Source: Planctomycetota bacterium (GTDB lineage Bacteria > Planctomycetota > PUPC01 > DSUN01). Taken from it: a stretch of DNA of 21,301 nucleotides. The stretch covers positions 1 to 21,301 of the forward strand of contig DAOOIT010000083.1 of NCBI GenBank assembly GCA_035384565.1. The letters are read 5' to 3'. Below the pieces are notes generated by a model, which was not told where the DNA came from, ran no database searches, and saw only the letters and a program-made list of their open reading frames with translations. Positions 1 to 10,168 of this stretch are shown piece by piece (within the stretch, counting starts at the first letter, position 1; the number at the start of each line of letters is the position of its first letter). A program made the translations under genes and the position numbers.

Positions 1-36
1 CGTCGCCTTGAACCGGGCCTTCACGGAGACTTGTGC

Positions 37-2433
<2,397 letters not shown>

Positions 2434-2496
2434 CGCGTGACGCGCGCCTTCCGACGCCGCGGTTCCCGATCCACCATCCGCAATCCGAACTCCACG

Positions 2497-3684
2497 ATGA
2501 GCACGGTCATCCTCAAGCGCGGTCGGGCCAAACCCTTCTTCTACGGCCACCCCTGGGTCTTCTCCGGCTCTGTCGCCCGCTTCGAGGGCGCACCCGCCGA
2601 TGGCGAACTGGTGACCGTGGTGGACGACCGCGGCAACTTCGTAGCGAAGGGCTTCTATAACGGCCGCTCGCAGATTCGCGTGCGCCTCGCCACCTGGAAT
2701 CCCGAGGAGACCGTGGACGCCGAGTACTTCGAGCGCCGCCTGCGCCTCGCCGTCGCGCTTCGCGAGCACACGCTCGGTCTCCCCGCCCACACCGACGCCT
2801 ACCGCCTCGTCTACAGCGAGGGCGATGGCCTGCCCGGCCTGGTGGTGGACCGGTACGCCGACTGGCTGGTGGTGCAGATTCTCTCGTTCGGCCTCGCCGT
2901 GCGGAAGGCCGAGATTCTCGGCGCGCTCCAACGCGTGTGCCCTACTCGGGCCATCTTCGAGCGCTCCGACACGGACGTAGCCGAGAAGGAGGGCATCGAG
3001 CCCGCCGTGGGCGCCCTGGCCGGCCCTGAACCGCCCGGGGTCGTCCCGGTCACCGTCCACGGCGTCCGCCTGCTTGCCGACGTGCGCGGCGGCCAGAAGA
3101 CAGGCTTGTTCCTCGACCAGCGCGAGAACTGGCGCGCCGTGGCCTCGTTCGCCGAGGGCCGGCGCGTGCTCGACTGCTTTGCCTACACGGGTGCCTTCGC
3201 GGTCTTCGCCAGCGTGGTGGGCAAGGCGGCTGGTGTGCTGGCCATCGAGATGTCCGAGCCTGCCCTGGCTCTGGCTCGCCGCAACGCCGAGGCGAATGGC
3301 GCGGCCAACGTCGAGTTCTGCCAAGGAAACGTCTTCGGCGAACTGCGCCGCCTGCGCGCCGAAGGGCAGAGGTTCGGCCTCGTGATCCTCGACCCGCCCA
3401 AGTTCGCACGAGCCACGGGCGACGTCGAGAGCGCGCTGCGCGGCTACAAGGACATCAATCTGATCGCCATGCAGCTTCTCGAGCCGGGCGGCATCCTTGC
3501 CACCTGCTCGTGCTCACAGCACATAGACGACTCGCTCTTCGTGGGGATGCTCAACGACGCCGCGTTCGACACCAGCCGCGAGGTGCAGGTGCTCGAGCGT
3601 CGCAGCCAGGCCGCCGACCACCCGGTCTCAGTCACCTGCCCCGAGTCCCGCTACCTCAAGTGCTACGTCTGTCGGGTGCTGTAG
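2497..3684 (+). CDS. rlmI: Class I SAM-dependent rRNA methyltransferase, RlmI-like (23S rRNA m5C)
   Basis: The protein has 395 aa, essentially the length of E. coli RlmI (YccW), which makes m5C1962 in 23S rRNA. An N-terminal PUA-like RNA-binding domain (about 1-75; note KPFFYGHPWVFSGS) is followed by an RlmI-type central region. A Rossmann methyltransferase then carries SAM motif I VLDCFAYTGAF (224-234), the catalytic DPPKFA motif (DPP at 299-301) and a TCSCS motif with Cys337 and Cys339, as expected for a cysteine-dependent m5C enzyme. The reading frame stays open back to a GTG at 2437, but those 20 extra codons are Arg/Ser-rich and derive from a repetitive intergenic stretch, so I chose the ATG at 2497, where homologous sequence begins. 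No clear Shine-Dalgarno precedes either start. It may be co-transcribed with lon. The exact target base is inferred from the family. Confidence 0.9.
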   Translation: MSTVILKRGRAKPFFYGHPWVFSGSVARFEGAPADGELVTVVDDRGNFVAKGFYNGRSQIRVRLATWNPEETVDAEYFERRLRLAVALREHTLGLPAHTDAYRLVYSEGDGLPGLVVDRYADWLVVQILSFGLAVRKAEILGALQRVCPTRAIFERSDTDVAEKEGIEPAVGALAGPEPPGVVPVTVHGVRLLADVRGGQKTGLFLDQRENWRAVASFAEGRRVLDCFAYTGAFAVFASVVGKAAGVLAIEMSEPALALARRNAEANGAANVEFCQGNVFGELRRLRAEGQRFGLVILDPPKFARATGDVESALRGYKDINLIAMQLLEPGGILATCSCSQHIDDSLFVGMLNDAAFDTSREVQVLERRSQAADHPVSVTCPESRYLKCYVCRVL

Positions 3685-4000
3685 CCACGTTCCCTGCGAC
3701 CCAACAGTCTCACCACTTGCAGTGCATCTCCCTATCGTGCCCTCTGGCGGAGGGATCAGGAAGCGCGGATGGCCTTGGCACGGCAGGGGGGGCTGGGACG
3801 ATGCGGTCTTTCGTCCTCTGGAGCGCTGGTAGGCGACACAGCGTTGTCGGAAGCTCTTCGCTGCCGGGGACCTGCTCTCTGAGGACCGCGAGGAATTGCA
3901 GAAGGGCGGTGAGACTGGCTCGAACACCGGATAACGACCATCCGTGATTGCCTGCAATCTCGGCCTAGCCCCTGCAAGGCGCCATGTTTGCCCGGGCTCA
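3685..4000. other. Intergenic region without a recognisable gene
   Basis: This gap separates the rRNA methyltransferase from the proline dehydrogenase gene. Short open frames exist on both strands, but they have no ribosome-binding site, no recognisable domain and shadow-like Arg/Ser/Pro composition. I see no tRNA, no strong hairpin followed by a T-run, and no long repeat. A weak palindrome (CGGAT-N7-ATCCG) occurs near 3929-3945. The base composition is slightly less GC-rich than the flanking genes. Confidence 0.6.
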
Positions 4001-4009
4001 TGGTATACT
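4001..4009 (+). promoter_or_regulatory. Extended -10 promoter for the putA-type gene
   Basis: TGGTATACT is a TG-N extended -10 with five of six matches to TATAAT. It lies about 48 bp before the start codon of the downstream gene. No good -35 is present at 16-18 bp spacing, which fits an extended -10 promoter. The same TGGTAT core occurs at the far end of the window (21288). Predicted by eye only. Confidence 0.45.
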
Positions 4010-4056
4010 GAGGTGAGTCGCAACCTGACCGTGTGCTTTGCGAGGAGGATGCCGGA

Positions 4057-6999
4057 ATGAGCGCCCACGACGCGATCGAGGCCGCGACGCAGCGCCTCGG
4101 GTCAGAACTCATCGGCGCCATCGAGGCGGCGCGGCCCGCCGACCATGCGGCCCGCCTCGAGCGAGACCCCCTCGTCCACTGGACCCGCCACGGCGGCGGG
4201 GCCGGGTTTCTCGCCGGCTGCTTCCGGTTCGTGGACGTGTTCCCCGCCCTGTCTACCGATGCGCACCTGATGGAGTACCTGCGCGCCTATGTGGGCGAGC
4301 CGCGCGATTTCCTCCCGGTGGCCGGCGCCGACGGGCAAACAGCGAGGCGCGTGCGCGAACTCGTCGCCAGCCTCCAACAGCGCTTCATCGCCGGGCCGAG
4401 CCTGGATTCGGCGCTCAGCGTCTGCGAACGGCTACGGGGCCAGGGCCTGGCCTTCACGCTCGATGCGCTGGGCGAAGCCGTGCTGAGCGAGCGCGAGGCC
4501 GATGCTTACCAGGACACGTATCGGAGCCTTCTGCAAACGGCGTCGCAGGCGGTGGCCGGGTGGCCCGAGGCGCCGACCCTCGATAGCGCCCCCTGGGGCC
4601 GCGTGCCGCGGCTCAACGTGTCGCTGAAACTCACATCACTCTACAGCCGGTTCGACGGCATGGACCCGCTGGGCACGTTTGCGGGCGTGGCCCCGCGGTT
4701 GCGCGCGATCCTGCGCGCGGCGCGCGCGGCGGGCGCCTCGGTGAACGTGGATATGGAGCAGCGCGAGCACAAGGACCTCACGTTCGAGATCTTCCAGCGG
4801 ATCTTGTTCGAGGAGGAGTTCCGCGACTGGCCCGACGCGAGCATCACGCTCCAGACCTATCTGCCCGAGAACCGCGCTGATCTGGCGGCCCTGCTCGACT
4901 GGGTGCGGCGGCGCGGCACGCCCGTGAACATCCGCGTCGTCAAGGGCGCCTACTGGGACTACGAGGTGCTGCGGGCACGGTACCGCAACTGGCCCGTGCC
5001 CGTCCACCAGTCGAAGGCCGCCACGGATGCCGATTTCGAGGCGGCGACGCGGATCGTGCTCGAGCAGCACGCCCTGCTGCGCCCGGCGATCGCGGGCCAC
5101 AACGTGCGCAGCATCGCCCACGCAATAGCCGTCGCCGAGACGCTGGGCCTGCCCCAGGGTGCCGTGGAGTACCAGACGCTCTACGGCCTGGGCGACGAGC
5201 TCAACCGGGTGCTCGCCGAGCGCGGCCATCGCGTGCGCGTGTACGTGCCGTTCGGCGACTTCGTGCCTGGCCTGGCCTATCTGGTGCGGCGGCTGCTCGA
5301 GGCCACGTCGCGCTCGGCCTTCGTGCGCGAGATGTGGGCCTCGCCGCTGCCGGTCGTTGGACTGCTTGCCAAGCCCGAACCCCCGGAGCCGGTGGGACCG
5401 CGGGCTTCGGCCCGTACTCTTGACGCTCCGTTCGAGAACGAGCCGGTGAGCGACTTCGCGCGGCCCGAGGCGCGGCAAGCCATGGCGGCCGCGCTGGACG
5501 CGGTGCGCCAGAAGTTCGGGCGCAGCTACCCGCTGTGGATTGGCGGCCGAGCGGCCGAGGGGGCGAGCGAGATCGTGCGGCGCAACCCCAGCCTCACGGC
5601 CGAAGTGGTGGGGCGCGTTGCCCTCGCATCGCGGCGCGAGGCGGGCCAGGCCGTGCGGGCCGCCGCGCGCGCCTTCCCCGAGTGGTCGGCCCGCGCGCCT
5701 CGCGAGCGGGCCGAGTGCCTGTTGCGGGCGGCCGAGGTGCTGCGGCGCCGCCGCTTCGAGCTGGCCGCCTGGGAGGTGTTCGAGGAAGCCAAGAGCTGGC
5801 GCGAGGCCGACGCCGACGTGGCCGAGGCGATTGACTACTGCGAGTACTACGCGCGCGAGGCGGTGCGCCTGGCCGAGCCGTGGCGGCGCGACGTGCCGGG
5901 CGAGTCCAACGAGTACTTCTACGAGCCGCTGGGTGTGGCCGTGGCGATCACGCCCTGGAACTTCCCGCTGGCGATCCTGACAGGCGTGACCGCGGCCGCG
6001 GCCGTGGCGGGCAACACGGTGCTCATGAAGCCGGCCGAGCCGTCGTCGGTCGTCGCCGCGCACCTGATGGAGGTCTGGAGGGAGGCGGGCGTGCCGCCCG
6101 GGGTCATCCAGTTCGTGCCGGGCCGCGGCGAGGAGATTGGTGAGTACCTGGTCCGTCACCGCGAGGTGGCCCTCATCAGCTTCACCGGCTCGCTGGCCGT
6201 GGGGCTGCGCATTCAGCGCCTGGCCGCGCGGCTGGCGCCCGGGCAGCGGCACGTCAAGCGCGTGATCGCCGAGATGGGCGGCAAGAACGCCATCCTGATC
6301 GCCGGCGACGCCGACCTCGACCAGGCGCTGCCCGGCGTGTTGGCCTCGGCCTTCGGGTATCAAGGGCAGAAGTGCTCGGCCTGCTCTCGCGTGATTGTGG
6401 ACGCGAGGTTGCACGACACGTTCGTCGAGCGCCTGGTTGCTGCGGCCGACAGCCTGCCGATCGGCCCTGCCTGGGACCCTCACGCCGCTATCGGGCCGCT
6501 CATCAACGCCGAGGCCTGCGAGCGCTTCGCGCGCTACGCCGCGCTCGCCGCCGAGACGGGGCGGGTGGTGTTCCGCGGGGATCCTGGTCCGCGGCGCGCG
6601 GAGGGCCACTACGTGGAGCCGCTGATTGTGGCCGACGTGGCTCCTGACTCGCCTCTGGCCCAGGAGGAGATCTTCGGGCCGCTGCTGAGCGTGATTCGCG
6701 CCGACGGCCTGGAGGAGGCCATCGCCATCGCCAACGACACCCAGTACGGCCTCACGGGCGGCATCTACACGCGCCACCCCGAGCACATTCGCCGTGCCCG
6801 CGCCGCGTGCCGCGTGGGGAACCTCTATGTGAACCGGCCCATCACGGGCGCCGTGGTGGGCCGCCAGCCGTTCGGCGGCATGCGCCTCTCGGGGATCGGG
6901 TCGAAGGCCGGCGGCCCCGACTATCTCCGCCAGTTCATGCAGCCCAAGACCTTCTGTGAGAACAGCGTGCGGCGCGGCTTCGCGCCCCCAAGCCCCTGA
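4057..6999 (+). CDS. putA: Bifunctional proline dehydrogenase / L-glutamate gamma-semialdehyde dehydrogenase (PutA type)
   Basis: This 980-aa fusion converts proline to glutamate in two steps: FAD-dependent proline dehydrogenase, then NAD-dependent oxidation of glutamate semialdehyde. The N-terminal half (about 90-440) is a PRODH barrel, with LNVSLKLTSLYSRFD, NIRVVKGAYWDYE and VYVPFGDFVPGLAYLVRR segments typical of the family. The C-terminal half (about 490-965) is an aldehyde dehydrogenase, with PWNFP (Asn635), the FTGS cofactor motif, Glu739 in AEMGGKN, catalytic Cys773 in GQKCSACS, and EEIFGP. It is shorter than E. coli PutA (1320 aa) and lacks the N-terminal ribbon-helix-helix DNA-binding domain, so self-repression of the E. 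coli kind is not expected. The ATG at 4057 is chosen over a GTG at 4033, because GAGGAGGA at 4042-4049 is ideally spaced for the ATG. It appears monocistronic, with its own promoter upstream. Confidence 0.95.
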   Translation: MSAHDAIEAATQRLGSELIGAIEAARPADHAARLERDPLVHWTRHGGGAGFLAGCFRFVDVFPALSTDAHLMEYLRAYVGEPRDFLPVAGADGQTARRVRELVASLQQRFIAGPSLDSALSVCERLRGQGLAFTLDALGEAVLSEREADAYQDTYRSLLQTASQAVAGWPEAPTLDSAPWGRVPRLNVSLKLTSLYSRFDGMDPLGTFAGVAPRLRAILRAARAAGASVNVDMEQREHKDLTFEIFQRILFEEEFRDWPDASITLQTYLPENRADLAALLDWVRRRGTPVNIRVVKGAYWDYEVLRARYRNWPVPVHQSKAATDADFEAATRIVLEQHALLRPAIAGHNVRSIAHAIAVAETLGLPQGAVEYQTLYGLGDELNRVLAERGHRVRVYVPFGDFVPGLAYLVRRLLEATSRSAFVREMWASPLPVVGLLAKPEPPEPVGPRASARTLDAPFENEPVSDFARPEARQAMAAALDAVRQKFGRSYPLWIGGRAAEGASEIVRRNPSLTAEVVGRVALASRREAGQAVRAAARAFPEWSARAPRERAECLLRAAEVLRRRRFELAAWEVFEEAKSWREADADVAEAIDYCEYYAREAVRLAEPWRRDVPGESNEYFYEPLGVAVAITPWNFPLAILTGVTAAAAVAGNTVLMKPAEPSSVVAAHLMEVWREAGVPPGVIQFVPGRGEEIGEYLVRHREVALISFTGSLAVGLRIQRLAARLAPGQRHVKRVIAEMGGKNAILIAGDADLDQALPGVLASAFGYQGQKCSACSRVIVDARLHDTFVERLVAAADSLPIGPAWDPHAAIGPLINAEACERFARYAALAAETGRVVFRGDPGPRRAEGHYVEPLIVADVAPDSPLAQEEIFGPLLSVIRADGLEEAIAIANDTQYGLTGGIYTRHPEHIRRARAACRVGNLYVNRPITGAVVGRQPFGGMRLSGIGSKAGGPDYLRQFMQPKTFCENSVRRGFAPPSP

Positions 7000-7031
7000 G
7001 GCAGGGAGCGACCAGGGCAAGTCGTGCTCAG

Positions 7032-7059
7032 TGGACAGGGCGCTGATTCCGGGTACAAT
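7032..7059 (+). promoter_or_regulatory. Sigma70-like promoter of the USP/ABC operon
   Basis: TGGACA at 7032-7037 (five of six matches to TTGACA) and TACAAT at 7054-7059 (five of six to TATAAT) are separated by 16 bp. The start codon of the universal stress protein gene follows about 40 bp after the -10. It lies in the 101-bp gap after putA and is the best promoter match seen in the window. Confidence 0.6.
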
Positions 7060-7100
7060 AGGCGCGAGGGCGCAGACTGACGGCTTGGAGTGACAGGAAA

Positions 7101-8300
7101 GTGGGGTTCACGCGGATCCTGGTTGCGCTGGACGGGTCGGCCGATGCCGCAGGCGGCGGGGCTCTGGCCCTCGCGCTGGCCCGCGCGCACGGCGCACAGG
7201 TGTTCGCCTGCCACGCCTGCGACGTGGCGATCCACGCCACGCGATTCCGCGAGATGGAGCCGGGCCTCCCCGCCGACTACCAAGGGCGCGAGGCCCTCAA
7301 ACGTCTGCGCGAGGCCCATGCTCCCCTCATGGGCGAGGGCTTTCATGCCCTTGCCAAAGGCTACATCGAAAGCTATCTGGCCGAGGCCCGCCGCTGCGGC
7401 ATTACCGCCGAGGGGCGCGTGGCCGAGGGACGCAACTATGCGGTGCTGCTGAACCTCGCGCGCGAACTGCAAGCCGATCTGGCTGTGCTGGGCGCACACG
7501 GGCTGGGCGCGGCGGGCGACGGTCGCCTGGGCAGCACGGCTGGGCGCGTGCTGCGGGCCGCGGCGGGCGATGTGCTGATCGCGCGCGCCGCCGCCGGGGC
7601 AGGGCCGGTCCTGGTGGGTGTGGACGGCAGCCCTGAGGCGCTGGCTGCCGTGGACAGTGCGGCTTCCATCGCCCAGGCGCTGGGCTGCCCGCTCCAGGTC
7701 GCCGCGGCCTATGACCCCGACCTTCACAAGGCCGTGTTCGGAGCCATGGCGCGCTCGCTGTCGCCCGAGCGCCAGGCCCAGGTGGGTTTGAGCAAGCAAG
7801 AAGCCCTGCACAAGACGTTTATTGACGACGGCCTCGCGAAACTCTACCAGGGCTTCCTCGACCAGGCCGCGGGCCGCGCGGCGGCCCTGGGAATGCGCCC
7901 CACGGCATCGCTGCTTCGAGGCAAGGCCTACCGTGTGCTGGTGGACCACGCAGGCGCCATCGGCGCGCGGCTCATGGTGGTCGGGCGGTTCGGGCATCAC
8001 CGCGGCACGGCGGATATCGGCTCGAACGCGGAGGCGGCCGCCCATCTCGCTCCGTGCAGCGTGCTGGTGACGGCGCCCGCCGCCGACCCGGCGCGGCCCG
8101 CAGAGGGGGCCGAGATGGCATGGGACGCCGAGGCCCTGGCGCGCCTCGAACGAATCCCCGCGTTCGCCCGGCCAATGGCGAAGCAGGGTATCGAGCAGCA
8201 CGTGCGAGCGCGAGGGGGGCACCGCGTCACGCTCGAAGACGTGCGCGAGGTCGGGAGTCGCATGGGCATGAGCAGCCAGGATGGGAGCCGGAATGTCTGA
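7101..8300 (+). CDS. Tandem universal stress protein with C-terminal PCP_red domain
   Basis: The protein has 399 aa and no signal peptide, so it is probably cytoplasmic. Residues 1-155 form a first USP domain, opening with TRILVALDGS and holding the ATP-binding pattern G-2x-G-9x-G-S/T exactly (Gly131, Gly134, Gly144-Ser145). A second USP-like domain (about 165-325) begins GPVLVGVDGS and ends with a slightly altered GRFG-8x-GS loop. The tail, about residues 341-390 (WDAEALARLERIPAFARP, then an IEQ-HVRARGG-RVTLEDV stretch), matches the small PCP_red domain known from the end of light-independent protochlorophyllide reductase subunit B and from scattered non-photosynthetic proteins. That domain's exact role is unclear to me. 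The start is GTG at 7101, with AGGA at 7095-7098. The stop overlaps the next gene by 8 nt, so the two are translationally coupled. The USP calls are firm; the PCP_red call is by eye. Confidence 0.87.
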   Translation: MGFTRILVALDGSADAAGGGALALALARAHGAQVFACHACDVAIHATRFREMEPGLPADYQGREALKRLREAHAPLMGEGFHALAKGYIESYLAEARRCGITAEGRVAEGRNYAVLLNLARELQADLAVLGAHGLGAAGDGRLGSTAGRVLRAAAGDVLIARAAAGAGPVLVGVDGSPEALAAVDSAASIAQALGCPLQVAAAYDPDLHKAVFGAMARSLSPERQAQVGLSKQEALHKTFIDDGLAKLYQGFLDQAAGRAAALGMRPTASLLRGKAYRVLVDHAGAIGARLMVVGRFGHHRGTADIGSNAEAAAHLAPCSVLVTAPAADPARPAEGAEMAWDAEALARLERIPAFARPMAKQGIEQHVRARGGHRVTLEDVREVGSRMGMSSQDGSRNV

Positions 8301-8496
8301 GCCGCCCGAGGCGCAGGAGGTCGTGCTCCGCAAGCTGCGCCCCCTCGCTCCGCCATTCCACCGGCACATCGCCCGCAGCAAGCTCCTCGGCCAGACGTGC
8401 CGGGTGGGCGATCGCGTGGTGGTGTACGAGGTCGTGGCCACCGTGCCTGGGGGCGATGTGCGGGTGACCCCGGAGACCATTCTGCGCTTCGAGTAG
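8293..8496 (+). CDS. Small hypothetical protein (67 aa)
   Basis: I do not recognise this 67-aa ORF. It is basic in its first half (VVLRKLRPLAPPFHRHIARS) and looks beta-strand rich in its second half (RVGDRVVVYEVVATVPGGDV), ending in ILRFE. It has no membrane segment and one cysteine. The start at 8293 sits inside the end of the universal stress protein gene, so the two share ATGTCTGA, and GGAG at 8284-8287 is suitably placed. An ABC ATPase gene follows after 28 nt. The tight coupling to the USP/PCP_red gene suggests a partner or modulator of that protein, but this is inference from position only. Confidence 0.65.
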   Translation: MSEPPEAQEVVLRKLRPLAPPFHRHIARSKLLGQTCRVGDRVVVYEVVATVPGGDVRVTPETILRFE

Positions 8497-8524
8497 GATC
8501 GACGCGAACGCTGGGAGCCCGCCG

Positions 8525-9448
8525 GTGGCCGCCATCGAGGCCCACAACCTGACTTGCGCACACGCGCCCGGGCGGGGCGTGTGCGGCGTGTCGCTGGCGG
8601 TGGATGCCGGCGAGTGCTATGCCGTGCTCGGCCGCAACGGTTCGGGCAAGAGCACTCTCACGCGGCTGCTGCTGGGGCTCGAGCCGGTTGGGGGTGGGAG
8701 TCTGGCCGTCCTCGGCCTGCCGGTGGCTCGCGGCTCCCGACGCCACTTGGGCCGGCTCGGGGTGTGTCTGGACACGAGTGCGCACTGGGAAGCATTGTCG
8801 GGCTGGCAGAACGCCTGCTTTGTGGCGCAGGCCTATGGCCGGAATGGGCGGGCCCTGGAGGGCCGCCTCGCGTGGTTGTTCGACCGCGCGGGCTTGGCCC
8901 CATACCGTGACGAGCCGGTAGCGACATACTCGTTCGGGATGCGGCGCAAGCTGGCCCTCGTCGAGGCCTTCTGCCACGAGCCCGAGCTCGCGGTGCTTGA
9001 CGAGCCGACAGCGGGCGTGGACGAGCAGTTCGTCGTTGAACTCGCCGACCTGTTGCGCCAGCGAGGTGCGCGCGGGCAGACCACCTGGATCGCGAGTAAC
9101 GACGTGGAGTGGGCGGCCTGCGTCGCCTCGCGCGTGGCCTTCCTGGAGGCAGGACGTCTCGTTGCGGAAGGTACGCCCGAGGGCTTGATCCGCGAGGTGT
9201 CGCCCCTGTGCGAGGTGCACCTGGTCCTCGCCGGCAGCGTGCGGGTGCCTCCACCAGCGCTCGACGGGGTGCGCGCGTTCTCGCAGGACGGCACTTCGTT
9301 GCGCGCGCTGATCGGCGATTCGAGGCATCTGCCGCGCCTGCTCGAACACGTGGGTTCCACGGGGGCCGAGGTGGCGAGGGTCGAAGTGGCGCGCGCCACC
9401 TTGCGCGACGCCTTCCTTCTCAAGACGGGGAGGGAGCTGGGGCCGTGA
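8525..9448 (+). CDS. ABC transporter ATP-binding protein
   Basis: This 307-aa nucleotide-binding subunit has Walker A GRNGSGKST (36-44, Lys42), a Q-loop region near residue 80, Walker B LAVLDEP (Asp159-Glu160) and an H/N-loop region in WIASNDVEWAA. The signature motif reads YSFGM (135-139), a variant of the usual LSGGQ common in ABC-2 type exporters. About 80 residues after the core form a C-terminal extension of the kind seen in drug or polysaccharide exporter ATPases. The start is GTG at 8525, with GGGAG at 8513-8517. Its stop overlaps the next start as GTGA, so ATPase and permease are coupled. The substrate is unknown. Being next to c-haem oxidase genes raises the idea of a role in cofactor or haem handling, but no motif supports that. 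Confidence 0.9.
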   Translation: MAAIEAHNLTCAHAPGRGVCGVSLAVDAGECYAVLGRNGSGKSTLTRLLLGLEPVGGGSLAVLGLPVARGSRRHLGRLGVCLDTSAHWEALSGWQNACFVAQAYGRNGRALEGRLAWLFDRAGLAPYRDEPVATYSFGMRRKLALVEAFCHEPELAVLDEPTAGVDEQFVVELADLLRQRGARGQTTWIASNDVEWAACVASRVAFLEAGRLVAEGTPEGLIREVSPLCEVHLVLAGSVRVPPPALDGVRAFSQDGTSLRALIGDSRHLPRLLEHVGSTGAEVARVEVARATLRDAFLLKTGRELGP

Positions 9449-10167
9449 CGCCGTCGAACGTGCTGCAACTGGAACTGGCGGCGGCGTTCTCGAGCCGGCG
9501 GGCGCTCGCCCTTCGAGTGGGCGTGGCGCTGCTGCTGGGGCTGCCGTTTGTGTTCGCCCCGATGCCGCTCCGAGCGCGCGCGTGCGGCCTGTGCGTCCTC
9601 ACCGTGTTCGTCTCGTTCTTCGGGGCGGCCGTGGGCCTGGTGCGGCGCCGGGCCGAGGGGCAGTGGACGCGGCTGGCTCTGCTGCCGATCCCGCGCAGCA
9701 TCGTATGGTCGGACCTGTTGCTGGCGGGCGGCGTGGTGGACCTTGTGCAGACGGCGCCCGTGGTGGGGCTGCTGGCAGTAGTCCATGGCCTGCCCACGGC
9801 GGGGGGCGCGTTGCTGAGTGCCGCGGGTGCGCTGTGCGCGTGCGTGCTGACGCTCAATGCCCTGGGCATGCTGCTGGCCGTGGCGGTGAGGACGAATGCC
9901 GAGGTGCACCTGGCCGGGGCCCTGGGCGTGGGGGTCCTCGTGTTGCTGTCGGGCCTGGTGCCGACCGCGGGGCCGCTGGCCGGCGTTGTGGCGGCGGCCT
10001 CGCCTTTCAGCCCGGTGGCCTGGCTGGAGCATGCATTGAGGGCAATGGCGGCCGATGCATCGAGCGTTGGGCGCCATTCCGTTCTGGCGGGCAGCCTTGT
10101 GCTGCTCATCCTGGCGGCCTGGTTGGCTGCCCGCACCGTGGGTGGGCCGCGCGAAAGCGAGGAGTGA
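9445..10167 (+). CDS. ABC-2 type transporter permease
   Basis: This is a 240-aa, strongly hydrophobic inner-membrane protein with about six predicted helices, for example around residues 24-38, 47-63, 95-112, 120-145, 150-175 and 215-232. It pairs with the ATPase encoded just upstream through a GTGA stop-start overlap, which fixes the GTG at 9445. The frame is open further upstream, but that part lies wholly inside the ATPase gene. The length and layout match ABC-2 or CcmB-like permeases; the sequence alone does not let me choose a substrate. The next gene starts 1 nt after the stop. Confidence 0.82.
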   Translation: MTPSNVLQLELAAAFSSRRALALRVGVALLLGLPFVFAPMPLRARACGLCVLTVFVSFFGAAVGLVRRRAEGQWTRLALLPIPRSIVWSDLLLAGGVVDLVQTAPVVGLLAVVHGLPTAGGALLSAAGALCACVLTLNALGMLLAVAVRTNAEVHLAGALGVGVLVLLSGLVPTAGPLAGVVAAASPFSPVAWLEHALRAMAADASSVGRHSVLAGSLVLLILAAWLAARTVGGPRESEE

Positions 10168-10168
10168 A

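Noticed and set aside
3628..4121. Short minus-strand frames in the gap before putA
   Set aside because: No ribosome-binding site or domain, and Ser/Arg/Pro composition; treated as non-coding.
4636..7020. 794-aa open frame on the minus strand opposite putA
   Set aside because: It is a mirror of the GC-rich third-codon pattern of the PutA gene; it is rich in His/Arg/Gly/Ala, has no domain motif and lies entirely opposite a well-supported enzyme.
6921..8561. 546-aa minus-strand frame opposite the USP gene
   Set aside because: It spans parts of three coherent plus-strand genes and has no recognisable domain.
8833..10077. 414-aa minus-strand frame opposite the ABC genes
   Set aside because: Gln/Arg/His-rich composition typical of antisense frames in GC-rich DNA.
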